64,000 nucleotides of DNA from Marinobacter sp. SS5-14b (GCF_030541005.1 NZ_JASSVM010000004.1:124001-188000), one strand, 5' to 3'. Positions 30,410 through 39,413 are shown, numbered from the stretch's first letter. The notes: generated by a model from the letters alone, not told the origin. Numbers and translations: made by a program.

Positions 30410-30860
30410 ATGGCTGGTAAAGACCGAACCTTCCGAATGCAGTATTGATGACTTTGCCCGCGACCCAGGCACGGCGATTCCCTGGGACGGCGTACGCAAT
30501 TACCAGGCCCGGAACTTTCTGAAGGAGATGGCAGAAGGCGATGAAGTGTTCATCTACCACTCCAGCTGCAAGCACATCGGCATTGCCGGCATTGTGCGGG
30601 TAACCCGCAGCGCCTATCCGGACCCGAAGCAGTTCGAAACCAACTCCCCTTACCATGACCCCAAGAGCAACCCGGACACCCCCCGCTGGCAGGCGGTGGA
30701 CATGCAGTTTGAAGAAAAGCTGCCAACGCTGATCAGCCTGGATCAACTGAAAAGCCTCACGGGCCTGGAAGAACTACCGCTGGTGCGCAAGGGCAGTCGG
30801 CTGTCGGTCATGCCGGTCAGCGATGATCAATGGCGGTTGATTCTGGCGCAGGTAGAATAG
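30402..30860 (+). CDS. EVE domain protein
   Basis: 152 residues, starting at a GTG (30402) inside the end of nnrS. It begins WLVKTEPSECSIDDF and includes WDGVRNYQARNFLKEM and GDEVFIYHSSCKHIGIAGI, the standard EVE signature. EVE folds resemble PUA and YTH domains and bind modified bases in nucleic acid; the physiological target of this housekeeping type is not established. The 8-base overlap implies coupling with nnrS. Confidence 0.9.
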   Translation: MAKWLVKTEPSECSIDDFARDPGTAIPWDGVRNYQARNFLKEMAEGDEVFIYHSSCKHIGIAGIVRVTRSAYPDPKQFETNSPYHDPKSNPDTPRWQAVDMQFEEKLPTLISLDQLKSLTGLEELPLVRKGSRLSVMPVSDDQWRLILAQVE

Positions 30861-30981
30861 CCGCTCACCGCTTCCGGGTGCCTACCACCGACCTCCCCAA
30901 CAGGGAATACCTCCAATGCTCCAGCCGCCAAGCCACCGTGTTTGGTAAGGTTTAGCGAGGAACCACCCTCAAGGAGTCAAT

Positions 30982-32256
30982 ATGGAGCACCCTGCAACCA
31001 AGCCGGAGCAATACCGGGCGCTGGGTCTCTCGACGTTCGCCTTCACGGTGTGCTTTGCCACCTGGACACTTTTTTCGATTCTTGGCATCCGCATCAGCGA
31101 CGACCTCGGGCTTTCAGGCACCCAACTGGGTCTTTTGATGGCCACTCCCATTCTGAGCGGCTCCATCAGCCGCGTTTTCCTGGGCATCTGGACCAACCGC
31201 TATGGCGGCCGCCGGGTTCTCGGTATGCTGATGCTGATCACCGCCGCCTGCGTATACCTGCTGACATTCGCGAAGAACTACCCGATGCTTCTGCTAGGGG
31301 CGCTTGGGCTCGGCCTGGCTGGCGGCAGCTTCATTGTCGGCGCCAGCTACACCGCCGCCTGGTATGAACCGTCAAAACAGGGGGTGGCGCTCGGCATTTT
31401 CGGGGCCGGTAACGTTGGTGCGGCCATTACCAGCCTGGCGGCCCCACTTTTGCTGTTAGCTGTTGGCTGGGAGAAGACCGCGCAAATCTATGCCGCCGTG
31501 CTTGCGTTATCGGGCGCTCTGTTTACGTTATTGGCAAAGGATGATCCCGAGACTGCGCAGCATGCTAAAGCACAGGTGCCATCGCTCCCGGAGCGGGCGG
31601 CTCCCTTGAAGGAGCTGCAGGTCTGGCGTTTCGGCCTCTACTATTTCTTCGTGTTCGGTGGTTTTGTGGCACTTGCGCTTTGGCTGCCGCACTACCTTAT
31701 GGGGGTGTATGGCCTGCCCCTTCAGGCGGCGGGTGCTGTCGCTGCATTGTTCATCATTCCCGCGTCTCTGTTCAGGGCACTGGCCGGCTGGCTAGCGAAC
31801 CGATACGGTGCCCGGCGCCTGATGTACTCGGCCCTGATCATTTCCGTTGCCTGCACCTTCCTGCTTAGCTATCCACCCACAGAGTATGTCGTCCATGGCA
31901 CAGAGGGTGACATCCGCTTTTCCCTGACGACGGTCCTGCCCATGTTCATGGTCATCATCTTTATCCTCGGGTTGTCTATGTCTGTGGGAAAGGCCGCTGT
32001 GTACAACCACATTCCGGTGTATTACCCAAACCACGTGGGGGTTGTTGGCGGCGTTGTCGGTATGATTGGCGGCTTGGGAGGCTTTGTGTTGCCCCTCGGG
32101 TTCGGCGTTCTGAAAGATATTACCGGCATCTGGCAGAGTTGCTTCATGCTGATGTTCAGCGTTGTCACCGCTGCGCTGATCTGGATGCACTTTGCCATCC
32201 GCAAAGCGGAGCGGGTGGAATGGGCCGCCAATGAAGAGCGTACCGACCTGCCTTAA
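30982..32256 (+). CDS. narK: NarK-type nitrate/nitrite transporter (MFS)
   Basis: 424 residues, twelve membrane helices. The nitrate-signature glycine-rich stretches are present: GLGLAGGSFIVGASYTAAWY with GVALGIFGAGNVGAAIT, and VVGMIGGLGGFVLPLGFG. RVFLGIWTNRYGGRRVL is the MFS loop 2-3 motif. It imports nitrate and/or exports nitrite at the inner membrane. ATG preceded by AAGGAG. I see no Fnr-type box in the 121 bases upstream. The narK/nasA distinction cannot be settled, since no reductase genes are in the window. Confidence 0.88.
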   Translation: MEHPATKPEQYRALGLSTFAFTVCFATWTLFSILGIRISDDLGLSGTQLGLLMATPILSGSISRVFLGIWTNRYGGRRVLGMLMLITAACVYLLTFAKNYPMLLLGALGLGLAGGSFIVGASYTAAWYEPSKQGVALGIFGAGNVGAAITSLAAPLLLLAVGWEKTAQIYAAVLALSGALFTLLAKDDPETAQHAKAQVPSLPERAAPLKELQVWRFGLYYFFVFGGFVALALWLPHYLMGVYGLPLQAAGAVAALFIIPASLFRALAGWLANRYGARRLMYSALIISVACTFLLSYPPTEYVVHGTEGDIRFSLTTVLPMFMVIIFILGLSMSVGKAAVYNHIPVYYPNHVGVVGGVVGMIGGLGGFVLPLGFGVLKDITGIWQSCFMLMFSVVTAALIWMHFAIRKAERVEWAANEERTDLP

Positions 32257-32340
32257 CCAGGAAGTTGTGGACACAACGCTACCACCTCAGGCGCGAGAAC
32301 ATTAGAATTGCCGCGATTCTTCTTTTCCGGAGCCGTAGTG

Positions 32341-33162
32341 ATGTCTATTGAGCTGAACCCCGCCAGCAGCTTTACCCAACTCAAGCGCATTGAATCCAGC
32401 AAGATCTTTCAGGGCGCTGTTATTGCCATCATTATTCTCTCTGCCCTGACCATTGGCGCCAAAACCTACGATCTGCCGCCACTGGTAGAACAAACCCTGA
32501 CCGTGCTGGACAACGCCATCACACTGTTCTTTCTGATCGAGATACTGTTTCGATTTACCGCCTGCCCGGTCAAGCGTCGGTTCCTGATGGATGGCTGGAA
32601 CCTGTTTGACACCTTAGTTGTCATCGGCAGCCTCATCCCCCTGGACAACTCGGAAGCCGTACTACTGGGAAGACTTCTTCGGGTATTCCGGGTCCTGCGA
32701 CTGGTTTCCGTTGTTCCGGAACTGCGCTTTCTGATCAACTCGCTGCTAAAGGCCATCCCGCGCATGGGCTACATCGCCCTGCTGATGTTCATTATTTTCT
32801 ACATCTACGCCGCTATGGGCTCTATGTTCTTTGCCAGCGTCGACGAAGTACTCTGGGGCGACGTGGCCATTTCCATGCTCACGCTGTTCCGGGTCGCAAC
32901 TTTTGAGGACTGGACCGATGTGATGTACGCCACCATGGAGCAGTACCCGCTAAGCTGGCTTTACTACCTGACGTTTATTTTCCTCACCGCGTTCGTCTTT
33001 CTGAACATGATGATCGGGGCTATTCTGGAGGTGATGGGAGAGGAGCAGAACGCCAGGGCGGCGCAGGAAGCTCATGACGAGCGGGACGAAATCGCCCGCC
33101 AGCTCCAGGCTGTTCAGGAACAGCTGAAGGAGCTGACCAGGCAGATCAGCGACAAGCGCTGA
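32341..33162 (+). CDS. Bacterial voltage-gated cation channel (BacNav/ion transporter family)
   Basis: 273 residues, one six-helix domain. S4 carries regularly spaced arginines (GRLLRVFRVLRLVSVVPELR), so the voltage sensor looks intact. The selectivity filter reads TFEDWTD; sodium-selective NaChBac/NavAb channels read TLESW followed by A or S. Acidic residues at the second and last filter positions resemble the engineered calcium-selective CavAb/CaChBac filters, so divalent permeation is plausible. The C-terminus (~225-270) is a charged coiled coil, as in other members, probably forming a tetrameric bundle. ATG at 32341 preceded by CGGAG. Confidence 0.87.
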   Translation: MSIELNPASSFTQLKRIESSKIFQGAVIAIIILSALTIGAKTYDLPPLVEQTLTVLDNAITLFFLIEILFRFTACPVKRRFLMDGWNLFDTLVVIGSLIPLDNSEAVLLGRLLRVFRVLRLVSVVPELRFLINSLLKAIPRMGYIALLMFIIFYIYAAMGSMFFASVDEVLWGDVAISMLTLFRVATFEDWTDVMYATMEQYPLSWLYYLTFIFLTAFVFLNMMIGAILEVMGEEQNARAAQEAHDERDEIARQLQAVQEQLKELTRQISDKR

Positions 33163-33167
33163 AAGAC

Positions 33168-33545
33168 TCAGCCAAAAACAGGTTTGGCCATCGCCAGGTG
33201 GAAGATCGCGCTGACCTGCACCAGAGCAACGATCGCTGCGATCACCCGTACCGGTTTGCCGAACGCGGGTTTCAGGGCAAACACCCCGGCAACGATGTAG
33301 CCAACCAACAAAACAATCTTGGCAATCAGCCAGCCCGGCATGCCGGAGGCGTATCCGGCCACAAACAACAGGGAAATCGCGGCGACCAGCAAAACGGTGT
33401 CGTTAGCATGGGGTATCCAGCGCAGCGGAGTCTGCCGCCACCCGGGGCGCCCCACCGCATCCAGCAACAGCCTCAGGGCAAACAGGGTAATCGTCAGGTA
33501 CGCCGTGGTCATGTGCAGGTGCTTCAGAATCATGTAGGCACTCAT
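33168..33545 (-). CDS. SirB2 family membrane protein
   Basis: 125 residues, four membrane helices, with MILKHLHMTTAYLTITLFALR at the N-terminus, typical of the SirB2/invasion-gene-expression up-regulator family, whose function is unknown. The ATG at 33545 is preceded by AAAGGAAAG and is preferred over upstream Met codons. It is divergent from the second nnrS and convergent with the channel gene, 5 bases apart. Confidence 0.83.
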   Translation of the reverse strand: MSAYMILKHLHMTTAYLTITLFALRLLLDAVGRPGWRQTPLRWIPHANDTVLLVAAISLLFVAGYASGMPGWLIAKIVLLVGYIVAGVFALKPAFGKPVRVIAAIVALVQVSAIFHLAMAKPVFG

Positions 33546-33633
33546 TAAACTTTCCTTTCTCATCAAATTGTTGGTGCCATTGTACGCAAAATACCCCCAA
33601 GCAGGTATGGTGATTGAACCAGCCACGGATTAA

Positions 33634-33658
33634 CATATACCCGGAATACATGTATATG
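33634..33658 (+). promoter_or_regulatory. Inverted repeat before the second nnrS
   Basis: CATATAC (33634-33640) and GTATATG (33652-33658) form a 7-bp inverted repeat separated by 11 bases, ending 10 bases before the nnrS ATG. The spacing would suit a dimeric regulator. I cannot assign it to NsrR or another NO sensor with confidence. Confidence 0.35.
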
Positions 33659-33668
33659 GGAGACTTCT

Positions 33669-34853
33669 ATGCAGGCAAACCCAACGTCAGCTGAACACAC
33701 CGGCGCCAGTGTCGGCCAGCTGTTCGCCTATCCGTTCCGGATTTTCTTTCTGTCGATGACAGTGCTGACGGTTATTGGCGTGCCGTTATGGGTGCTGGAG
33801 GTGTCCGGTGTACTCAATCTCCCTCTCGCCATGCCCGCCCTGTTCTGGCATCAGCATGAAATGCTGTTCGGATTTTTGTCGGCCGCGATTGCGGGCTTCC
33901 TGCTCACAGCCGTCTGCGTATGGACCCAAACCGAGCGCACCCACGGCCTGCCTCTCATGTTGCTCTGGGGCGTCTGGCTCGCCGGCCGTGTGCTGCTGGC
34001 ATTTGGCGGCAGCCTACCCGACTTGCTGGTGCAAGGTATAAACCTCGCGTTCATGCCGCTGGTCATGATAGATGCGGGCTGGCGAGTGTGGCATGCCAGG
34101 CAAAAGCGTCAGGTGATGATTGTGGTGGTGCTGGGGCTCTTGTGGCTGATGCAGATCGGCTTCGTCACCCGGCTGGATATGTCATTCAGCTACGGCGCAT
34201 TGATCATGGCCATGGCCCTGATCAGCATTATCGGTGGCCGTATTACCCCGGCGTTTACCGCGGGGTGGTTGCGACAACGCGGCGAAGACGCCTCAGCGGT
34301 AAAGATGATTCCGGCGCTGGATATGGCGGCGCTGTTTTCGATGATCCTGCTGATGGCCTCACTGGTCACCGGCTGGCAAACGCTCACCGCGATCATTGCA
34401 GTCGTGGCAGCGGCGCTGATGCTGGTTCGCCTGTACAACTGGAAAGGCTGGCTGGCGCGCTCAGAACCGTTGCTGTGGATTTTGCACCTGTCCATACTCT
34501 GGGTGCCGGTGGCCCTGATACTGCTGGCCGGATCCCTGGTCGCTGGCTGGCCCTCCAACGCCTGGAGCCATGCCGCAGGCACCGGTGCGGTTGGCTGCCT
34601 GATCCTGGGTGTTATCGCCAGGGTGTCTCTGGGCCATACCGGTCGGCCACTGGTTCTGCCCAAAGGCATGGTTCTGGCCTTTGTCGCTATTCAGCTTGCT
34701 GCACTGATCAGGGTTTTGACCGCATTTGAGGTAATCCCGTGGCACCCGGGCATTGGTTCGAGCACCCTGCTGTGGGTGGTCGCCTACGGCTTGTTCCTCA
34801 TTCGATATACCGGAGTGCTGGCCAGCCCAAGAGCAGACGGCCGGGCCGGGTAG
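33669..34853 (+). CDS. nnrS: NnrS family haem/copper membrane protein, second copy
   Basis: 394 residues, twelve membrane helices. The start GQLFAYPFRIFFLSMTVLTV, the WHQHEMLFGFLSAAIAGFLLTA segment and IIGGRITPAFTAGWLRQRGED are strong NnrS features; the histidines in WHQHEM are likely haem or copper ligands. It is closer to the canonical family than the copy at 29276. Induced by NO in other denitrifiers. ATG preceded by GGGAG; ends in a bidirectional terminator. Confidence 0.9.
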   Translation: MQANPTSAEHTGASVGQLFAYPFRIFFLSMTVLTVIGVPLWVLEVSGVLNLPLAMPALFWHQHEMLFGFLSAAIAGFLLTAVCVWTQTERTHGLPLMLLWGVWLAGRVLLAFGGSLPDLLVQGINLAFMPLVMIDAGWRVWHARQKRQVMIVVVLGLLWLMQIGFVTRLDMSFSYGALIMAMALISIIGGRITPAFTAGWLRQRGEDASAVKMIPALDMAALFSMILLMASLVTGWQTLTAIIAVVAAALMLVRLYNWKGWLARSEPLLWILHLSILWVPVALILLAGSLVAGWPSNAWSHAAGTGAVGCLILGVIARVSLGHTGRPLVLPKGMVLAFVAIQLAALIRVLTAFEVIPWHPGIGSSTLLWVVAYGLFLIRYTGVLASPRADGRAG

Positions 34854-34875
34854 CCGGGCCGGCTTTACCCACAGC

Positions 34876-34910
34876 AAAAAGGCAGGCTCTTCACCGGGCC
34901 TGCCTTTTTT
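34876..34910. terminator. Bidirectional terminator between nnrS and SRPBCC gene
   Basis: AAAAA-GGCAGGC (34881-34887) pairs with GCCTGCC-TTTTTT (34898-34904), with A-run and T-run on the two sides. It can end both the plus-strand nnrS and the minus-strand SRPBCC transcript. Confidence 0.85.
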
Positions 34911-34933
34911 GTGTATACCGCCAAACTACTTGA

Positions 34934-35449
34934 TCAGGCGGCCAATTGTTCCCGCACCTGAGTTTCAAACCAGCTTCTGGCCAAACGGAATCGTTCCGCC
35001 GGAAAATGAATACTGATACCTTCCAGTGCCGCCATCAGCATTTCAAGATGAGCGTCCCAGCCAGCACAGGCAATAGGCACCAGCTCATCCTCAGGCAATG
35101 ACAACGTCAGCGCCAGGCGCGTTCCATCTTCCGTGGGCTCAAGTTCCCAGCTCAGGGGCCGCTCGGGTGCGCCGTCGGAACTCCAGGAATAGGCCAGCAA
35201 GCGGTTTTGCTCGCACTCGGTAATCTCGCAGTCTATCGGGGTGCCACTATTACCGAAGTCCAGCTGCACCCGGCCCCCGGGCCTGGCTTCCAGAGTACCC
35301 GGCGCCAACCAGCGGGCCAGATCCACTGAATCCGTCAGCATGCCCCACACCTTTTCAGGTGGGTGTTCGGTCAGCCGCTCCAGCCGGACGACTATCCGAC
35401 CATCACCGGCAGATAACTCACCACTGATGACTTCCTGTTCCCCGGACAT
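34934..35449 (-). CDS. SRPBCC/AHSA1-type START-fold protein
   Basis: 171 residues. LERLTEHPPEKVWGMLTDSVDLARWLAPG and the C-terminal GWDAHLEMLMAALEG are typical of the activator-of-Hsp90-ATPase-like START fold, which forms a hydrophobic pocket. The ATG at 35449 follows GGGAGGGAG. No function can be assigned; neighbours give no strong clue. The 330-base gap upstream (35450-35779) contains no convincing gene; it holds the fabA control region. Confidence 0.8.
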   Translation of the reverse strand: MSGEQEVISGELSAGDGRIVVRLERLTEHPPEKVWGMLTDSVDLARWLAPGTLEARPGGRVQLDFGNSGTPIDCEITECEQNRLLAYSWSSDGAPERPLSWELEPTEDGTRLALTLSLPEDELVPIACAGWDAHLEMLMAALEGISIHFPAERFRLARSWFETQVREQLAA

Positions 35450-35652
35450 ACTCCCTCCCTTCGATACCGACAATGAATCTGAACCTTGAAGAAATACCCA
35501 TGAACAGCTATATATTTTGCATCTTTTTAAGCAAGCGCCCGATTAAGCTGCCATAGCTCGCATAATTCCCCCACGGAATCCCACAGCAACAAACCTGTTC
35601 GGGCGACTGTTCATGGGTAAAATCAAAGTAACAAAGCCCCCTGAATCCCGCC

Positions 35653-35666
35653 TTGATGACCATCAA
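35653..35666 (+). promoter_or_regulatory. Perfect Fnr/Anr/Dnr-type box upstream of fabA
   Basis: TTGATGACCATCAA matches TTGAT-N4-ATCAA in all ten specified bases and lies 114 bases before the fabA ATG. A -10-like CATAAT at 35751-35756 would start transcription near 35763, making the box distant (about -103). A start near 35701 would place it at -41.5, but no good -10 is seen there. Confidence 0.55.
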
Positions 35667-35779
35667 ACGCTGTTAGAAGGCCGCCGCAAACCGCCAATCA
35701 TCCACTAAAGGTCAATAGCCGTTTCCGGAACAGGCGCTAAAGTAGATGTACATAATTTTGCAACAGAGAAACAGGCAAC

Positions 35780-36289
35780 ATGTACCCTGATCACTTTGAC
35801 AAAGAAGACCTGATCCGCTGCGGGCATGGCGAACTTTTCCCGGGCGCCATGCGCCTTCCCATCGACGAAATGTTGATGGTTGATCGCATCACTCACGTAG
35901 GCGCCGATGATGGCCTGTACGGCAAAGGCAGCCTGGTGGCTGAACTGGACATCAACCCGGACCTCTGGTTCTTCAAGGTTCACTTTCAAGGCGACCCGGT
36001 TATGCCTGGCTGCCTGGGCCTTGATGCCATGTGGCAACTGGTTGGTTTTTTCCTGGCCTGGAGTGGCGGCGAAGGAAAAGGTCGGGCTCTGGGTGCAGGC
36101 GAGGTGAAATTCTTTGGCCAGGTTCTGCCAACCAACAAGAAAGTCACCTATCATCTGGATATCAAACGCCTGATTCGCCGCAAGCTGACTATGGCCATTG
36201 CGGATGCCCGAATGGAAGTGGACGGCAAAGAGATCTACACGGCCAAAGACCTGCGGGTTGGCCTGTTTACGTCTACGGATGACTTTTAG
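35780..36289 (+). CDS. fabA: 3-hydroxydecanoyl-ACP dehydratase/isomerase FabA
   Basis: 169 residues, hot-dog fold. The catalytic His is in [21 protein letters not shown] and the Asp in the same segment (LDAMWQL). It dehydrates 3-hydroxydecanoyl-ACP and isomerises the product to cis-3-decenoyl-ACP, the branch point to unsaturated fatty acids without oxygen. Length is standard. It is followed by fabB after 11 bases, as in pseudomonads. Confidence 0.96.
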   Translation: MYPDHFDKEDLIRCGHGELFPGAMRLPIDEMLMVDRITHVGADDGLYGKGSLVAELDINPDLWFFKVHFQGDPVMPGCLGLDAMWQLVGFFLAWSGGEGKGRALGAGEVKFFGQVLPTNKKVTYHLDIKRLIRRKLTMAIADARMEVDGKEIYTAKDLRVGLFTSTDDF

Positions 36290-36300
36290 GAGTTAGCAAG

Positions 36301-37512
36301 ATGCGTCGTGTTGTAATTACCGGCATGGGGATTGTCTCCAGCCTTGGTACCAACCAGAAAGAAGTGGCCCAGTCCCTGCGGGAATCTCGCTCAGGCATCG
36401 CCCTCAGCGAAGAAGCTCGGGACAACGGCCTGCGCAGCCACATTTCCGGCAAGATCGACCTGAATTTGTCAGAGCTGATCGACCGCAAACTCTGGCGTTT
36501 CATGTGCCCGGCTGCTGGTTACAGCTATCTGGCCACCAAGGAAGCCATTGAGCAAGCCGGTCTGACCGATGAGCAGATTCGTGCCAACACCACCGGCGCG
36601 GTCTTCGGTACCGGTGGCGCGTCTACCGTTGAACTGCTGGACGCGATCGACACCCATCGTGACAAAGGCATTCGTCGGGTTGGCCCTTACCGGGTGCCTC
36701 GCACCATGGGCAGCGCCATTAACGCATCCATCACCACCGCCTTTGGCATTACCGGCATCAACTATGGCATCACGTCAGCCTGCGCCACCAGTGCTCACTG
36801 CATCGGCCACGCGGCCGACCAGATCGCCCTGGGTCGTCAGGACGTTATGCTGGCCGGCGGCGGCGAAGACATTCACTGGACTCTGAGCCTGATGTTTGAC
36901 GCCATGGGCGCGCTTTCAACCAAGTACAACGACACTCCGGAACTGGCCTCGCGCACCTACGATGCGGACCGCGACGGCTTCGTAATCTCCGGCGGCGGCG
37001 GCGCCCTGGTACTGGAAGCGCTGGAGCACGCAGAAGCCCGCGGCGCAACCATTCTGGCCGAACTCGTTGGCTTTGGCGCCACCTCCGATGGCGCTGACAT
37101 GGTCGCACCAAGCGGTGAAGGCGCCATTCGCTGTATGAAGCAAGCGATGGCGAACATCGACGGCGAGATCAACTACATCAACACCCACGGCACCAGCACT
37201 CCGGCCGGCGATATCACCGAACTGAAAGCCCTGAAGGAAACCTTTGGTGACAAGATTCCGCCTTTGAGCTCCACCAAGCCCCTGTGCGGCCACGCTCTGG
37301 GTGCTGCAGGCGTTCACGAGGCCATCTACTCGATCATCATGCAGAGAGAGAACTTTATTGCCCCGTCTGCCAACATCCAGAACCTGGACGAAGGCGCCGC
37401 TGGCTACCCCATCGTTCGCGAACGCATGGACAACCAGAATCTGGATCTGGTGATGAGCAACAGCTTCGGCTTTGGCGGCACAAACGCCACCCTGATCTTC
37501 AAGAAAGTCTGA
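36301..37512 (+). CDS. fabB: Beta-ketoacyl-ACP synthase I FabB
   Basis: 403 residues, thiolase fold. The catalytic triad is visible: Cys in [13 protein letters not shown], His in [11 protein letters not shown], and His in [12 protein letters not shown]. It elongates the cis-unsaturated intermediate made by FabA. ATG preceded by AGGAG. Its stop directly abuts the stop of the convergent AraC-type gene. Confidence 0.96.
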   Translation: MRRVVITGMGIVSSLGTNQKEVAQSLRESRSGIALSEEARDNGLRSHISGKIDLNLSELIDRKLWRFMCPAAGYSYLATKEAIEQAGLTDEQIRANTTGAVFGTGGASTVELLDAIDTHRDKGIRRVGPYRVPRTMGSAINASITTAFGITGINYGITSACATSAHCIGHAADQIALGRQDVMLAGGGEDIHWTLSLMFDAMGALSTKYNDTPELASRTYDADRDGFVISGGGGALVLEALEHAEARGATILAELVGFGATSDGADMVAPSGEGAIRCMKQAMANIDGEINYINTHGTSTPAGDITELKALKETFGDKIPPLSSTKPLCGHALGAAGVHEAIYSIIMQRENFIAPSANIQNLDEGAAGYPIVRERMDNQNLDLVMSNSFGFGGTNATLIFKKV

Positions 37513-37869
37513 TCAGGACAGCCTCATAGAGCGGTATTCAGCCGGCGGAGTGCCCATCCAGCGCTTGAACGCCCGGCTGAATGCACTCAGCTCAGAAAAC
37601 CCAAGCTGCTCGGCGATTTCGACCAACGGCTTGGTTTTATCTTTCATGTACGCAATCGCCTGCTCACGGCGAACCTGCTCCAGCAACGCCGCAAACGTCA
37701 GCCCTTCCTGCCGAAGCTTTTTGTGCAGGGTATAGCGGCTCATATTCAACTGCCCTGCCACTGTTTCAACACCCACCTTACCGCGCGCAAGCTGCACCTT
37801 GATCAGTGAACTGACCCGGATTCCCAGCATCCTCTTTGAAGCTTCAGGCGTCAGAATCTCTGATGCCAT
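37513..37869 (-). CDS. Small AraC-type DNA-binding protein
   Basis: 118 residues consisting of an AraC/XylS double helix-turn-helix: VETVAGQLNMSRYTLHKKL and VEIAEQLGFSELSAFSRAFKRW followed by GTPPAEYR. The sensor domain of full-length AraC proteins (~180 residues) is absent. The ATG at 37869 has AGGAGG 7 bases before it, so this looks like a genuine short gene rather than a fragment. It is beside fabB, and a FabR-like motif lies upstream. Its target is unknown. Confidence 0.75.
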   Translation of the reverse strand: MASEILTPEASKRMLGIRVSSLIKVQLARGKVGVETVAGQLNMSRYTLHKKLRQEGLTFAALLEQVRREQAIAYMKDKTKPLVEIAEQLGFSELSAFSRAFKRWMGTPPAEYRSMRLS

Positions 37870-37921
37870 GTTCATTCCTCCTGCTACCAAATTCCGCCAT
37901 GGCCTTACATGCCAGCTTATC

Positions 37922-37939
37922 AGCGTACACATGTTAGCC
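37922..37939 (-). promoter_or_regulatory. Partial FabR-type motif before the AraC-type gene
   Basis: AGCGTACACATGTTAGCC matches AGCGTACANNTGTACGCT at 13 of 16 specified positions, with a complete left half. It is 53 bases upstream of the AraC-type gene next to fabB. It shares its left half with the better site at 28461. Confidence 0.4.
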
Positions 37940-37959
37940 GAAAACAATCAATAAGACCT

Positions 37960-37973
37960 TTGAGCAAGATCAA
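37960..37973 (+). promoter_or_regulatory. Near-perfect Fnr-type box upstream of trhP
   Basis: TTGAGCAAGATCAA matches TTGAT-N4-ATCAA at 9 of 10 specified bases. Its surroundings (TTTGA...ATCAATAGCA) also match the norC box. It lies 87 bases before the trhP start and could act on trhP or the divergent AraC-type gene. Confidence 0.5.
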
Positions 37974-38060
37974 TAGCAAGTCAGCCATTTTCCCGCAGAA
38001 TACACCACTTTAAGCATAGACTACCCGCACCCATTGTCTTCTGAACAACCCGGAGCCCTC

Positions 38061-39383
38061 ATGACCACCCCGGAACTGCTCGCACCCGCCGGCACCCCTG
38101 AACACCTGGAAACCGCCTTTGCCTACGGTGCCGATGCCGTCTACGCCGGCCAGCCGCGCTACTCCCTGAGAGTAAGGAACAACAGTTTCAAAGACGTTGC
38201 AGCCTTGGGCGCAGGTATTGAACGGGCGCACGAACTGGGCAAACAGTTCTACCTGGTCTCCAATATTGCGCCCCATAACGACAAAGTGCGCAGTTACCTG
38301 AGAGACCTGGCGCCGGTGCTCGAACAAAAACCCGACGCCCTGATCATGTCCGACCCCGGCCTGATCATGCTGGTACGAGAAACCTGGCCCGATCAACCGA
38401 TCCACCTCTCGGTACAAGCCAACGCCGTCAACTGGGCCACCGTCGAATTCTGGCGACGCCAGGGCATCAGCCGCGTGATCCTGTCCCGGGAGCTCGCCCT
38501 GAACGAAATCCGCGAAATCCGCGAAAAAGTTCCCGCCATGGAACTGGAAGTCTTCGTCCACGGCGCCCTGTGCATGGCCTACTCCGGTCGCTGCCTGCTC
38601 TCCGGCTACATGAACCACCGCGATGCCAACCAAGGCGCCTGCACCAACGCCTGCCGCTGGAACTACAAACAAGTCGAGCACAGCCACGACCAAACCGGCG
38701 ACCTCATCGCCACCTCGGCAAGCAGCGTAGAAACCTTCGAGCCCAAAGAAATCCTGCTGGAAGAACCCAACCGCCCCGGCGGCTACATCCCGGCCTACGA
38801 AGACGAACACGGCACCTACATCATGAACTCCAAAGACCTCCGCGCCGTCCAGCACGTCGCCGAACTGGTCAACATGGGTGTCCACTCCCTGAAAATCGAA
38901 GGCCGCACCAAAAGCACCTACTACGTCGCCCGTACCACCCAGGTCTACCGCCAGGCCATCAACGACGCCATGGCCGGAAAGCCGTTCGACATGCACATGA
39001 TGGACGAACTCGAAGCCCTCTCAAACCGAGGCTACACCGAAGGCTTCCTCCGCCGCCACGTACCCCAGGAATACCAGACCTACGAACAAGGCTCGTCCTT
39101 CCTCGGCACACAGCAAGTGGTCGGCACCATCACCGATGCGGATGACCACTGGCTCACCATCGACGTCAAAAACAAATTCGCCCCCGGCGACCAACTCGAA
39201 CTCATCACCCCGGCCGGCAACCTGCGCTTCTCGGCAGCCACCATGGAAAACCGCCACGGCGAAACCATTACCCACGCACCGGGTAGCGGTCATTTCGTTA
39301 AGATCCCAAAGCCGGAAAACTTGCCAGAGAAGCTCGACTTCACCTACCTGACAAAGATCTTCCCAGAAACATCGCCACGTTGA
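38061..39383 (+). CDS. trhP: U32 family tRNA hydroxylation protein TrhP (YegQ-like)
   Basis: 440 residues, U32 'peptidase' family. LLAPAGTPEHLETAFAYGAD is the N-terminal signature; the cysteines in HGALCMAYSGRCLLSGYM and GACTNACRW are the 4Fe-4S ligands found in this family. Length favours YegQ/TrhP over the shorter UbiU/UbiV. TrhP hydroxylates tRNA U34 without oxygen, using prephenate. I chose the ATG at 38061 over a TTG at 38034 because it begins at the conserved domain. A hairpin element (copy C) follows. Confidence 0.85.
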   Translation: MTTPELLAPAGTPEHLETAFAYGADAVYAGQPRYSLRVRNNSFKDVAALGAGIERAHELGKQFYLVSNIAPHNDKVRSYLRDLAPVLEQKPDALIMSDPGLIMLVRETWPDQPIHLSVQANAVNWATVEFWRRQGISRVILSRELALNEIREIREKVPAMELEVFVHGALCMAYSGRCLLSGYMNHRDANQGACTNACRWNYKQVEHSHDQTGDLIATSASSVETFEPKEILLEEPNRPGGYIPAYEDEHGTYIMNSKDLRAVQHVAELVNMGVHSLKIEGRTKSTYYVARTTQVYRQAINDAMAGKPFDMHMMDELEALSNRGYTEGFLRRHVPQEYQTYEQGSSFLGTQQVVGTITDADDHWLTIDVKNKFAPGDQLELITPAGNLRFSAATMENRHGETITHAPGSGHFVKIPKPENLPEKLDFTYLTKIFPETSPR

Positions 39384-39413
39384 ACCCCGAGGCGACCCGC
39401 ACGATGCCAGCGG

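Noticed and set aside
33634..33658. NsrR operator before the second nnrS
   Set aside because: The inverted repeat is real, but it does not fit the NsrR consensus well enough to name the regulator.
35613..35708. 31-codon open frame (MGKIKVTKPPESRL...) upstream of fabA, faintly like the start of a 2Fe-2S ferredoxin
   Set aside because: No Shine-Dalgarno site, too short to assess, and it contains the Fnr-type palindrome. At most a gene remnant.
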